Shown one piece after another: positions 50,013 through 60,287 of a DNA stretch of 64,000 nt. Location: positions 62,001 through 126,000 of the forward strand of contig WNNJ02003847.1 of the NCBI GenBank assembly GCA_012934845.2, in the 5' to 3' direction. A program made the position numbers and the translations under genes. The notes below the pieces were generated by a model, which worked only from the letters and a program-made list of their open reading frames with translations, searched no databases and was not told the DNA's origin. How positions within the stretch are numbered: the first letter of the stretch is position 1; every line of letters starts with the position of its first letter. Source of the DNA: Pomphorhynchus laevis (taxonomy: Eukaryota; Acanthocephala; Palaeacanthocephala; Echinorhynchida; Pomphorhynchidae).

Positions 50013-50178
50013 AAAAATGTTGAAACTAGAAGCCTTAAATATTTTGATTAATAAAAATTATTTAAAAATATATATTTACACAAATTTAGTATATACTAAA
50101 TAAATTTAGTATATATTTAGACAAATATAAGGTGTTCCAATTGGAAGTAATAGTAGTCCAATTATAGCACTGTCTCGA
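50013..50178 (+). pseudogene. Short permuted-PLE fragment (PLE-3)
   Basis: The sequence matches the motif around ILINQNYLK, then jumps to KGVPIGSNSSPIIA as GGTGTTCCAATTGGAAGTAA. It is a piece of the PLE RT palm in plus orientation, with an AT-rich insertion in it. A 13-bp inverted repeat (49,971-49,983 / 50,000-50,012) lies at its left edge. Confidence 0.65.
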
Positions 50179-52920
50179 TTCACCGTCTCAGCTGCAAATT
50201 TTCAATGTTCTTATCAATCACGTTTCCACTGAAGTTTTCGACTTATTCCGTAAAGCCATAACATACAATGACGCTATTGAACTTCTGAATGCACCATTTG
50301 TGAGATCAAAATCCGATTTATTTTTGAAACATCAACTGCGGAATGTTCATCAATCAACCAATCAGACAATAATTTAATACTTCTGACTGTTAGAATTATT
50401 GGGTCGAGATTGCCCATTCGAGGCTGTCAGTGCATTGGATCATCGTCATCTATTTTTGCGAGACACGTTCATTGCTGGAATTTATTCTGCTATAATAAGA
50501 CAACGACTGTTAGAAGCGTCTATTACTGATAAAACACAGGCATATGATTTAGCCCGGACCCTGGAGAATGCTCAAAACCAAGCAAATCATTTTAAATTGT
50601 CACAGACAGAACAACACGATCATCCCGAATCGATCGTTATTAATGAAACTTGTAATGCAGATAATAATACATCTTTTGAAGATATAACATATAATGTATT
50701 GACAAAACGACGTTGCTATTTTTGTGGTGATAAGGAACATCGTCGTTATCATTGTCCGGCTAGAAGGGCCACCTGTCGAGAATATGGTAAAATGGGACAC
50801 TTCGCTAAAGTGTGAAAATCGCGTACAAAATCCTATCATGGCGTACATTTGGTACTGGGAGGTACATTGGTGTCTTTCATCGACGCCTCGACCAAAACTC
50901 CAATAACAAATGCAGTCGTAAATGATCACTCATTAAAGGCTCTTATTGATATTGGGAGTGCGTTAAATCTTATCGGTCCTGAGTGTAAACTGATACCTCA
51001 GACAACTAATCTAAAAGTGCCAAAAGGCGGATACCTCGTTTTCAACTAAAGTAAACCGTTTCGTCATCGTGTCTATCCGTATAGATTCGGATCACCATGA
51101 TTATGTCAAATTATACGTTTTTTTACCGTCGTTATGTTCAGATATCATCCTTGACCGTCATTTTCGGTGTCTACATTCATCATTACTTATGAAGTTTAAT
51201 GGGAAGCGACCTTGTTTCACGATCGGATCTACAGGATCTGTGAATGTTGAACCGGTACAACTGTTCAAGTATCTCGATGAAAGTATACACCCAATTGCAA
51301 CAAAGTCTCGACGACGCAATCACCTTGACGAAACTTTCATCGATGGCCAAGTAAGGCAACTTCTGATAAATGATATAATTGAACCTAGCCAGTCCCCTTG
51401 GCGTGCTTAAATAGTCATAGATAATAATAACAACAAGAAGCTAATGGTCGAACATTATCAGTAAAGAAAAGCTTACTGACACTTACGCGTACCTCGATGA
51501 CGTGGTTATTGGTGGACGAGATGGAAATCACCACCAACACGATCTTAATCGTTTTCTTGACGTAACCAAACGATATAACATAACCCTAAATGAACAAAAA
51601 TGTGTGATGACATCCCTGTGTATCCGCATTCTTGGTTACGAACTATCAAAAGGAAAAATACTCCTGATCAAAGTCGCGTTTCGTTGATTAAACTTTTGAA
51701 AGAACCAACTAATTCAAAAACGTTGAAAGGAATCGTTGGTCTCTTCACTTATTACAGCAATTGGATTCGAAATTTCTCAGATCTTGTGCGTCCTCTCATT
51801 TATTCAAAAACGTTTCCTTTGAATTCATCAGCCAAATCTGCATTCGAACAAATCGAACAACCGATAATTGATGCCACGCTTACAACTATTGACATCACAA
51901 TGCCATTTACAGTGGAGACAGACGCAAGTGATACTTCTATCGGTGCTTATTTTCTAGGAACTCAGCGTTTTTCTTCAATTGAGAAAGAAGCCTTGGCCAT
52001 AATCGAATCAGTTCGTCACTGGAGACACTATCTACTGATTCAACCATTTACGATAATCACATATCAGCAATCAGTATCCTTTATGTTCAGCACTAAGAAT
52101 AGTAAAATAAAGAACGACAAAGTGCTACGCTGGCGTTTAGAACTGTCACAGTTCAAATTCGATATAATTTATCGTCCTGGAATTGCAAATCACGCTGTGG
52201 ATGTTCTTTCACGCGAAGTAGATTGTAATGCCACCACTATCCATCATATTGGTATGCGACGTCTAATCGAAATTCACAATCAACTCTGCCATCCAGGAAT
52301 AACACGTATGTGGCATTTTGTTAAATCACGTAACCTACCGTACACACTATCAGATGTTAAACTCGTACCTAGTAAATGTAGGAGTTGCGCTTGTTTAAAG
52401 CCACAGTTCTTCAAACCTCCTTACGCTAAACTCATCAAAGCGAGTAAACCTTTTGAACGGCTATCAATCGATTTTAAATGACCCTTCCCTGCTTCTAACA
52501 ATACACGATATATCCTTAGTGTCATTGATGAATATAGCAGATATCCGTTTGACTTCGCTTGCAAGGATTTATCATCAACCACAGTCATGAACTGTCTTAC
52601 ACAAATATTTTCATTATTCGGATCACCAGACTCAATACATTCAGACAATGGCACTGCATTTACATCCGCTGACGTTCAATCTTTCCTTCGAAAGCATGGA
52701 GTAGCTATGAGTCATCCAACACCATACAACCCACGTAGAAACGGGCAGGTGGAACGACTCATCAGTGTGCTCTGGAAAGCTATCACATTACGTCTTCACG
52801 ACCTGAATAGAAACATTCAGGAGTGGCCGAGTGTGTGATCTGAGAGTCTCAATGCAATTCACACACTATTATGTACGTCGACTAATGACACTCCGCACAA
52901 TCGCAATAAAGATTTTCTTA
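50179..52920 (+). mobile_element. Decayed Ty3/Gypsy copy (Gypsy-2)
   Basis: This older fossil relative of Gypsy-1 lies in plus orientation. Recognisable parts in order are Gag with zinc knuckles (about 50,220-50,815), protease (to about 51,050), RT remains including AYLDDVVIGGRDG (51,490-51,530), RNase H (51,850-52,230) and integrase (52,250-52,840: HSDNGTAF, NGQVERL). It is clearly broken, on the order of ten or more breaks. No LTRs were found. It abuts PLE sequence on both sides. Confidence 0.8.
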
Positions 52921-52954
52921 ACAAAATAGATACAAGAGAATAAATGTCAGATGT

Positions 52955-53225
52955 CAATTAAAAGAAATCAAATCAGATAACTGAGTCTACGTATTTAATA
53001 TAATTATAAACTAAACAAAACATAATAATGCTAAATCAAAAAGTAATAATAAAATAATAAAATTAATAATTGTTTTTAGATTTTCTATAATTTAAATCAA
53101 GTTAAAAAAAAATGAAATTTAAAATAAACGTCATTTTTATGAATTAACTAATAAATAACAGACGTTGTATCAGAATAAGAATTAGAGGTCATCAGGAGGA
53201 ACTGCTATGCTATCAGGTTTCGGCC
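52955..53225 (-). repeat. 3' UTR of a permuted PLE, truncated
   Basis: This closely matches 47,440-47,700: the terminal AAATCAGATAACTGAGTC, the AT-rich body and the first half of the GC-rich block (CTGCTATG, GTTTCGGCCC), where it stops and LINE sequence begins. No RT part is attached. Confidence 0.75.
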
Positions 53226-55080
53226 CTGCAGAAAACAGAAAACGTCAGAAATTTCTTATTCAGTATTTTGAAGTCTTCTGTCTTTATGACCTCAGGTCTA
53301 GTGGGATCCAAGCCGTCCAGCCAATCCAACACGCCACCCTCCGACTAAACCACCCGGGGTCTTTCACCCCCGAAGAGTTCAATCGAGGCGAACTATGCTG
53401 GCTAAACGAGATACGAGGAGTTTAAAAAACCTTAGCCTTTGCTCTGGGGGATGTCCTCTAGAAAAGAAGACTAATCCCGAGATAGCCCAAGTACCCCATA
53501 GGCACACTTGGATTTTCCCTTTCAATAACATATGTTGGACCCGTTTCAGGGCTCACCTAGCTCTCTTCAGAATACGTTTAAGTCTGTCCAGGTCAGCTTT
53601 CGCCGACCTAATTCACCGTAACGGTGAACCCCAGGTATTTTACTCAACTCGTAAAGGTAGGGAGTAATTGATTAGTCAAAATAGAGGAGGGCAGAGAGTG
53701 CTAATCTCTTAAGTTTTTACTTTGTTGCAGGGGCGCCATGAAAGACAACCACCTGTGATTGGCAAAGTTTTAAATAAGATAAGACCGGGTTAAGTGGTCT
53801 TTTAATCTTAAGAAGAATCGGCTGATGTCTGAGACTACGTCTTTGCACTTGCGTCCATAGAACAGGCTGTGGTATCATCAGCGTATACCACTAGACGTTG
53901 TTCGCGTTTAAATATTTTAAAAAGTTCAATAGAAGCAGCAAGAAACAAGATAGGAGAAAGAGGTGATCCTTGGGACACACTGTAATAGGTAGAACTGACG
54001 CGCATCAGGGTCGTCTTCATAAAATAATCGCTTGGTGTACAGCAGTATCTCCACCCTGTTAACAATTCTCGCAGACAACCCAAGGGACATGAGAGAGGAG
54101 ATAACAAGGGGAATGGAGATGCGGTCAAATGCGGCAGAAAAGTCAAGGAAAACAGCCACATCAAGTTGATGACTATTATCCTGACAGAACTGCTGCATTT
54201 CACCTACAACTGAATGGATTGAGCGACCTTTGACGAACCAATGGAAACCTGGGGGATTAAATTTTGCCTACTTAAATGATCGCGAGTTTCACGAGCAAGC
54301 GCATTCTCGTAAATTGAAACGAGGTAATTTTGAATCAAAATGGGCCGCAGGTCTTTAGAACAAGAGACCGGATTTTTCTTTGGATGCCGGCCACATCGGA
54401 AGGGTTGGCTAAAAGCATTGTGACGGCCACTTTTATTATTTGTTCGGCTATCAAAAGCTGACATACACCGGAAGAGAGTGGAGCGACGGATTTGGAGGTG
54501 CCAGGAAACGGCCCCCATGAGTTAAAAATATCTGAGACAGATATATCTCTATTCCTAGTTTCCAAGGCTGGATTTGTTGAGGTGATTGACTTGCTCCATA
54601 ATTATGTTGGGATAGTGACTCCTCTAAAACATCATCAAGACATATTTTACCAATCCATCCCAAGGCTCTATCCCTCTAACAGGCAAAATTATCCTTCTTG
54701 AATATCTTCCAGAAGGAAGACTGGGCTGGATTAAGGGAAGCAATGCTTGCTTGCCTTATCCTTACCCAGTTGGAACCTATACCTAGAGCTCCAATAATCT
54801 TTCGAGAAAGCTTGTCTGGCAGAAGCAGAGAAGTTGGGAAGACGGATCATGTATGCTAAGGTCTTGAGTTTTGTTAGAGTGGGATTGTAAATACGGCCTT
54901 TATAGGTAGTCGAAAGAATTGCGGTAGCTTGAGAAGAGATGTAGGAATTAAATTCGGTTAGACTCTCATTCCCAATTCGGGGGAAGCGTTGGATAGTTGC
55001 CTGAAAGAAAGCCACTATGATGGGGTCAAAGTGGAATCTCTTTTGAAGCAGCTTATAACATAAAAATGAAAAAAATCACA
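53226..55080 (-). mobile_element. Unclassified LINE, decayed (same family as 8.9-9.5 kb)
   Basis: On the minus strand a linker region (54,731-55,015) is followed by SKDLRPILIQNYLVSIYENA, HQLDVAVFLDFSAAFDRISI (motif A), QGSPLSPILFLAASIELF and VVYADDTTACSMD. After this come post-YADD sequence and DLDRLKRILKRAR near 53,560. The RT looks like the Jockey/I group but I do not assign a clade. At least three frame changes. It has neither a clear 3' tail nor an endonuclease domain in the window. Confidence 0.65.
53835..54203 (-). pseudogene. RT palm segment of the unclassified LINE
   Basis: The 122-codon frame includes SQGSPLSPILFLAASIELFK and VVYADDTTACS. Motif A is in the overlapping frame 53,926-54,198, showing a frame change between the two. 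Confidence 0.65.
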
Positions 55081-55520
55081 TAAATAAAGTTTCTTGTCGG
55101 TCTGCACATTGATGATAGAATCAAAATCGTTGCTAACACTTGTTCATGTAGCATTTCGTTTGTAGAGACCGCAGCAAACAAAACGCAACAATGAAACAAA
55201 TACACTAAAAATGTATAACAAAGGTACAGCACATATAAAAATGAAGAAATAAAATAACTAAATAGAGAAATCTAAAACATTAAAAATAGATTGCAAACAT
55301 AATTTATGTTATAAAAATAAAATTAAAAAATATAAAAAATAGAATCTTTTGTTATAATAAAAGGCTTTTGTTTATATTAATTTAAAATTTAAGTCAGCTT
55401 TATTACTAACCATTAAGTTATCCTTTAGTTTGTTAAAAACCTTCTAAGATCTTACGTTTAAACATAATGGATTCTTTTGATAATATGGTAGTTCTATCGA
55501 AATCAATTATGTGATCATTA
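55081..55520. other. AT-rich non-coding stretch
   Basis: No coding sequence was recognised. It lies between the LINE and the 3' end of the canonical PLE. Confidence 0.5.
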
Positions 55521-55539
55521 TTAATGCTATGATCAACTA

Positions 55540-55836
55540 AGGCACTGTTTGTTCCACGTGTAAGTGTGTATTTATGATTTATTTATTTATACCTTGCCCA
55601 GTTTGACCTAAGTATATTTTATCTCAGACTTTACAAGGGATTTTATAAACAGCGGATGGATTGTTGATGAATTTAATTTTTAAAAATTTATACAATTTAG
55701 GCATTCTTTTATTGTACAAAACAATATCATGGGATGTTGAAATTTGGTTTTCATTAACGTATTTTTTAAAACGATTATTCCATATATCATTGATATATGG
55801 AATCTCCAACATACTTCCGTTCTTAAAAATGACCAA
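55540..55836 (-). pseudogene. GIY-YIG nuclease of the canonical PLE
   Basis: The open part runs from VIFKNGSMLEIPYINDIW to VYKIPCKV. After a TGA the same frame continues with the YIG half (KIYLGQTG) and an ALVDHSINNDHIIDF segment typical of GIY-YIG domains. The stop sits at the second Cys of the usual CxxC. Confidence 0.7.
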
Positions 55837-56166
55837 AAATATGAATTTTATTAGTTCTGGTCTTATATAAAGCCTTTTTAACCGCCCACTCTGGAAATTG
55901 TTATTTTTAAAGTGTCAATTATTAAGCCCTCACGTTTTCTCATATCTCACAATGAGCTAGCAGCAACTACTTTCCAAGTGTTAGGGGTATTTGAAGACCA
56001 TGAAACAAAATTAGGTTTTAATCCAAATTTTTGAAAAACTGATGTTTTCAAAGTTTTGTTTGGAAGCCTGCTAACGAGTACATCTAAAAAGTTAAAGAAT
56101 TATTTTGCTCATCTGTCATTCTCCAATGTATGTCTATCGAAAATATTTAAATTACATAACAACCCT

Positions 56167-56535
56167 TTATATGTTATCAGTAACAACAAATGTATCGTCG
56201 GCATAACAGGCCTGCATTTTAATTTCAAAAAAGATATTTTTCAGATTATTATCTTCCCACGATCTCATATAAAGTTCGCTCAAAATAGGTGCTAGAGGAT
56301 TACCCATTGCCAATCCATCCGTTTGTACATATAGTTCTCCATCCAATTCAAATATACTGCCAATAGTACAAATTTTTAAAATGTCAAACCATTGATGGTA
56401 TGCCAAGTTTGTGTCGTCGTCAGGATTTCCTTCTGATAGTAAATTACATGATATCCCTATGGTCTTCAATGTAGATATGTTAGTAAACATTGATATTACA
56501 TCAAAACAAAGGTATTTTTTATCTACCACATCCAT
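56167..56535 (-). pseudogene. RT of the canonical PLE
   Basis: The 122-codon frame contains motif A (FDVISMFTNIS), motif B (GLAMGNPLAPILSE) and the catalytic CYADD, and ends shortly after. The N-terminal RT and the thumb lie in broken frames on either side. Confidence 0.75.
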
Positions 56536-56952
56536 ATTGCAAATCCTTTGGTGAGAATGCTATACCATCTTTTATGCATGAAAAATGCTGTCCTACAAGT
56601 ATTGGGCAATATATTTAGATAATTTATACTCGTATGTCATATAGGTGAACTGAAAACGATTTATGCAGCTTTATTTGAACAATCTTCAAATAAAGTCATT
56701 GTCACTAATATCACGCCTTCTAACTCCTTATCTCCACAAGCACGTCTAGACCACGATGTTTCCGCCTTCAGATCCATCCTCTCGTCTATTGTCCCTGCGG
56801 ATAAACCATCCTTTTTCAAGGACATTTCTCCAGTCGCATTCATCCGTCTAAACAAATCTTCTCAATCTAATCCTTCCCAGCCCCCTCTACTAAAAATTCT
56901 TTTCAAGCATCGCTCTCACGCGTCTTCTGTCCTCTCTCAACGTTTCAAACTC

Positions 56953-57540
56953 ATGTCATCTTCAACCACTCGAATTTTCCCCGATCGCGCCCCTTCCGAA
57001 ATCGCTCAAATCTCTTCAGCCCGCATCGAAAAACGCCGTCGCGAGGAAAACGGCGAAACATCACTCGCCATCCGAAACAGACAGAAATTTTCAAGTTGTC
57101 CACACCCGTCCAAAAATTCGATGGCGCTCCATCTCTCCTATGTGTCTTCTCCACTAGTCTCTTTCGCCACAGCACACGGTTTCCGCCTCGGTCTCCTCAA
57201 CACTAGATCTATTCTCAATAAATCCGATCTTATCCTCAACCTATTCACCAAGCAATCCATCGATCTCTTCTGCCTCACCGAATCCTGGCACTCAGATTCC
57301 GACGACCTTTCCATTCGCCGTCTGCTCTCTGCCGGTTGCTCCCTAGTCGAATCCGCCCGCCCCCTCAGCTCATGCCCTTCTAAATCCTCTAATCATGGCG
57401 GCATCGTCGCATTCGCGCGTCACCCAGCGTCTCTTCGCAAAATCAATCCCCCTTTCAGTCCTTGCTCTTTTGAATTGCTCACTTGTCGTTATTCTAACCC
57501 GATCACTCTAGATCTCGCCATTGTATACCGTCCTGGTTAA
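56953..57540 (+). pseudogene. ORF1 tail and endonuclease start of L2-C
   Basis: The frame joins an ORF1 tail (FPDRAPSEIAQISSARIEKR) to the endonuclease start (MALHLSYVSS, GLLNTRSILNKSDLIL, LTESWHSDSDDL, HGGIVAFARHPASLRK, DLAIVYRPG). In L2-A these are two overlapping frames. The rest of the endonuclease lies in other frames. Confidence 0.7.
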
Positions 57541-58504
57541 TCAGCTCCTACAGCCTTATTTTTTTACCGAACTCGCTGACCTCCTTTCTCATTGTTCTTT
57601 GTCCTCAATCCCTTTACTCGTTCTAGGCGACTTTCAATATCCGCCTAGACCGCCCCTCTTCCACAGATTCCATCCGGTTCATCAACATTCTATCCAACTA
57701 CAATTACAAACTAATCTCCACTGCCCCCACACATATACTTGGCGGGGCACTCGACATCATCGCTGTCCCCGATCATTTTGCTGCCCACACCTCACTGTCC
57801 ATCTCTGATCCTGGTCTATCCGATCACTTTCTTATCACCCTTGATCTCGCTCGCAACCACACCCCTCCTCACACACCTACAATCCTACGTCGCCCTTGGA
57901 GAAATCTTGACCTCTCCCTTCTCCGCTCTGCCTTACTCAAATCGTCTCTATCATTACCCACAATAACATATTCATCTCCTCACGATCTCGCCTTTCTTTT
58001 CGACTCTGAACTCACATCCACTCTCGATATTCTCTTGCCATTCAAGTCTCACCCACACCGTCGCTTGCACCGTGCCCCATGGTTTGACATCCAATGCCTG
58101 CTCTAAAAGCGTCGACTCCGCCATGCTTTTCGAGTCTATCACCGCTCTCTCAGACGCGATTTCCGCTCGATCACTCCGTCTTTCCGTGATTCCTATCTTG
58201 CTCTTCGCCGGTCTCATCTCCACCTACTACGTACCAAATGCAACTCCTTCTGGCAGCATAAAATCATCACTTCATTAAACTCTAAGACTCTCTGGCATAC
58301 TTTTAACTCAATCCTTGCTCGCTCCTCTTCGCCGTGCAACATCAATGGCCGTGATTATTCGTCATTTATCCAGACCAAAGTATCCACGTTGCTCTCTCTC
58401 ACACCCCGGTCTCCATCCTATCCCACTCTGCCCAGTCTACTCTCATCCTTCCGGAACTCTTTCATCTTCTCCCTGTATCACCTACAGAAGTATCATCTGT
58501 CCTC

Positions 58505-59314
58505 ATGTCCTTGCCCAACAAAACCTCACCTGCCGATCCCCTGCCTACTCACATATTAAAATCTATATGCTCATCGATATCCCCATTTCTCACAACCTTG
58601 TTTAACTCGTCCATCCGCAGTCGTATCTTCCCTTCACACTGGAAATCCGCAATCGTTCGTCCCCTCCTTAAGAAACAATCGCTCGACCCCTCCCTTCCTT
58701 CTAGCTATCGCCCCATTTCACTACTTCCTACTCTTTCAAAGCTCTTAGAACGCCTCATCCTAATACAAATTAACGCTTATTGCTCCTCATCCAATCTGTA
58801 CCCTCCTTTCCAATCCGCTTTCCGCTCTAATCACTCGACAGAAATCGCATGCATAAAAGTGTACAACGACTTACTCATTTCTCGAGACAAGGCTCTATAT
58901 AGTGTTCTCATCTCCCTCGACCTCTCCTCCGCATTCGACATTGTCGACCACTCCGTCCTCCTTTCTCGCCTTCGTTATGATTACGGCTTTTCTTCCTCCT
59001 CCGTAGCTTGGTTCGCCTCATATCTATCCGACCGTTCCTTTCGCGTCTGTTCTAATTCATCATCGTCCCTTCTTATCCCTATTTTTTGTTGGGTCCCACA
59101 AGGTTTAGTCCTAGGTCCCCAGCTTTTCTCTTTTCTGCTAGGCGATCTCTCTACTTTTATCAAAAGGTACTTCTTTAACGTTATGCAATACGCCATGATG
59201 ACATCCTCTTTTATGCTCATGCACCCGCACATCGCATACACGATATCGGCATTTCTGCCTCCAACTGTATTTCTTCTATCTACAAACGTCTCTCCAATCT
59301 CCATCTCGTTATAA
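58505..59314 (+). CDS. Reverse transcriptase of L2-C
   Basis: The 269-codon frame has LPNKTSPADPLPTHILKSIC, SYRPISLLPTLSKLLERLIL, STEIACIKVYNDLLISRD, SSAFDIVDHSVLLSRL and WVPQGLVLGPQLFSFLLGDL. A two-base gain inside the catalytic motif turns MQYADDI into MQYAMMT, so this copy is dead; the downstream frame resumes at 59,335. The RT frame is -1 relative to the preceding linker frame, as in L2-A. Confidence 0.75.
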   Translation: MSLPNKTSPADPLPTHILKSICSSISPFLTTLFNSSIRSRIFPSHWKSAIVRPLLKKQSLDPSLPSSYRPISLLPTLSKLLERLILIQINAYCSSSNLYPPFQSAFRSNHSTEIACIKVYNDLLISRDKALYSVLISLDLSSAFDIVDHSVLLSRLRYDYGFSSSSVAWFASYLSDRSFRVCSNSSSSLLIPIFCWVPQGLVLGPQLFSFLLGDLSTFIKRYFFNVMQYAMMTSSFMLMHPHIAYTISAFLPPTVFLLSTNVSPISISL

Positions 59315-59334
59315 ACGCCGAAAAGTTTAAAATA

Positions 59335-60024
59335 ATGTGGATCCTTCCCCGTAAACCAAGCATATCTCCTCCCATTGTATCTTTTGCCTCATCGATCATC
59401 CTTATAGTCCACAATCTCACTTTCTTAGGCTTCCATTTCGATGATCACCTTTCCCTTAAACCCTTCGTCCGTGACAAGGTCCGCTCGTCTAACTTAATTC
59501 TTCGTGACATCCACCGTATCCGCCCCCTTATCGACTTCCGTTCTTGTATGTCTCTTCTTTCATCGATTCTTTTCCCTAAAATCGATTACTGCCTCAGCCT
59601 TTTCGCCAATTCTCCAAAATCCATCATCCTTCCTCTACAACGAATAATCAACACCGCCGTTCGAGTGCTCTTTCGTCTCCGTCGCTTCGACCACACATCC
59701 ACATATTTTGCCCAACTCTCCTGGCCCACCATCCACATCCGCATCAAACTCCGCCTTCTTCTCGTTACCTTTCGTCTCATCGCTGTCGGCTCCCCATCGT
59801 TCATCAACCTTCCTTTCTTAGACGATACTCGCCCCAACTCGCTATCGTTTCGTTCCTGTCATACCCTCTTACTCCACGTTCCTAATTACTCCAACAACTA
59901 CGGTCTCCGATCCTTCCTCGTCGCCGCCTCACTTGCCTGGAATCAACTCCCTCTCGACGTCCGCCGCGCCCCCTCCTTTATCACATTCAAACACCTCCTC
60001 CGTTCACACCTTCTCGACACCTGA
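59335..60024 (+). CDS. C-terminal domain of L2-C
   Basis: The intact 229-codon frame (MWILPRKPSISPP to LLRSHLLDT) is near-identical to L2-D 26,498-27,187. The equivalent of the L2-A/B frame change is not present here: KPFVRDKVRSSNLILRDI reads straight through. Confidence 0.8.
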   Translation: MWILPRKPSISPPIVSFASSIILIVHNLTFLGFHFDDHLSLKPFVRDKVRSSNLILRDIHRIRPLIDFRSCMSLLSSILFPKIDYCLSLFANSPKSIILPLQRIINTAVRVLFRLRRFDHTSTYFAQLSWPTIHIRIKLRLLLVTFRLIAVGSPSFINLPFLDDTRPNSLSFRSCHTLLLHVPNYSNNYGLRSFLVAASLAWNQLPLDVRRAPSFITFKHLLRSHLLDT

Positions 60025-60055
60025 TTCACAGTTTTGTTTTGTTGTGGTCATGTAA

Positions 60056-60071
60056 GCGTGCGCTGGCACGC
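60056..60071 (+). other. 3'-terminal hairpin of L2-C
   Basis: GCGTGCGCTGGCACGC forms a 6-bp stem with a 4-nt loop, at the same distance from the end as in the other copies. In L2-D one stem pair is a G-T wobble. Confidence 0.8.
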
Positions 60072-60172
60072 ATTTGCCACGTTAAAATAAATCCTTTTTT
60101 TATCTACAAACAAACTATATATAATAAATAGGTTAATGTGACATGGTTAATGTAACAAATAATGGTCTTCAT

Positions 60173-60287
60173 GTCACATCATTCTCCCCCACCGGGGGAA
60201 AATGATGTGACGGTAAGGAAAGCACTGTTTCGGTCAAGCATCATTCTCACGGATGCTTGACCGAAACAGTGCTCTCCTTACCGTCAC
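60173..60287. repeat. Two adjacent inverted repeats at the 3' end of Gypsy-3
   Basis: The first pair is 60,173-60,190 against 60,194-60,211 (18 bases, one mismatch, 3-nt loop). The second is 60,207-60,242 against 60,252-60,287 (36 bases, one mismatch, 9-nt loop). The second includes the end of the Pol frame. Confidence 0.9.

Larger units (their letters stand above)
55521..56640 (-). mobile_element. Canonical PLE with C-terminal GIY-YIG, decayed
   Basis: The minus-strand order is RT first (YKLSKYIA, YLCFDVISMFTNIS, DGLAMGNPLAPILSELYMRS, CYADDTFVV), then a degraded linker, then a GIY-YIG nuclease (NPSAVYKIPCKV, DKIYLGQTGQGINK, RGTNSALVDHSINNDHIIDF). This is the Penelope/Poseidon/Neptune layout, opposite to the permuted copies nearby. 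About ten stops or frame changes. Confidence 0.75.
56669..60108 (+). mobile_element. L2-like LINE, copy L2-C
   Basis: L2-C is a long copy of the GC-richer L2 subfamily: ORF1 (about 56,693-57,110), endonuclease (57,121-58,330, several frame changes), RT (58,505-59,314), C-terminal domain (59,335-60,024), terminal hairpin (60,056-60,071) and a T-rich tail region. An 11-bp inverted repeat (56,669-56,695) stands at the 5' edge. It interrupts or abuts the canonical PLE. It is very similar to L2-D. Confidence 0.85.
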
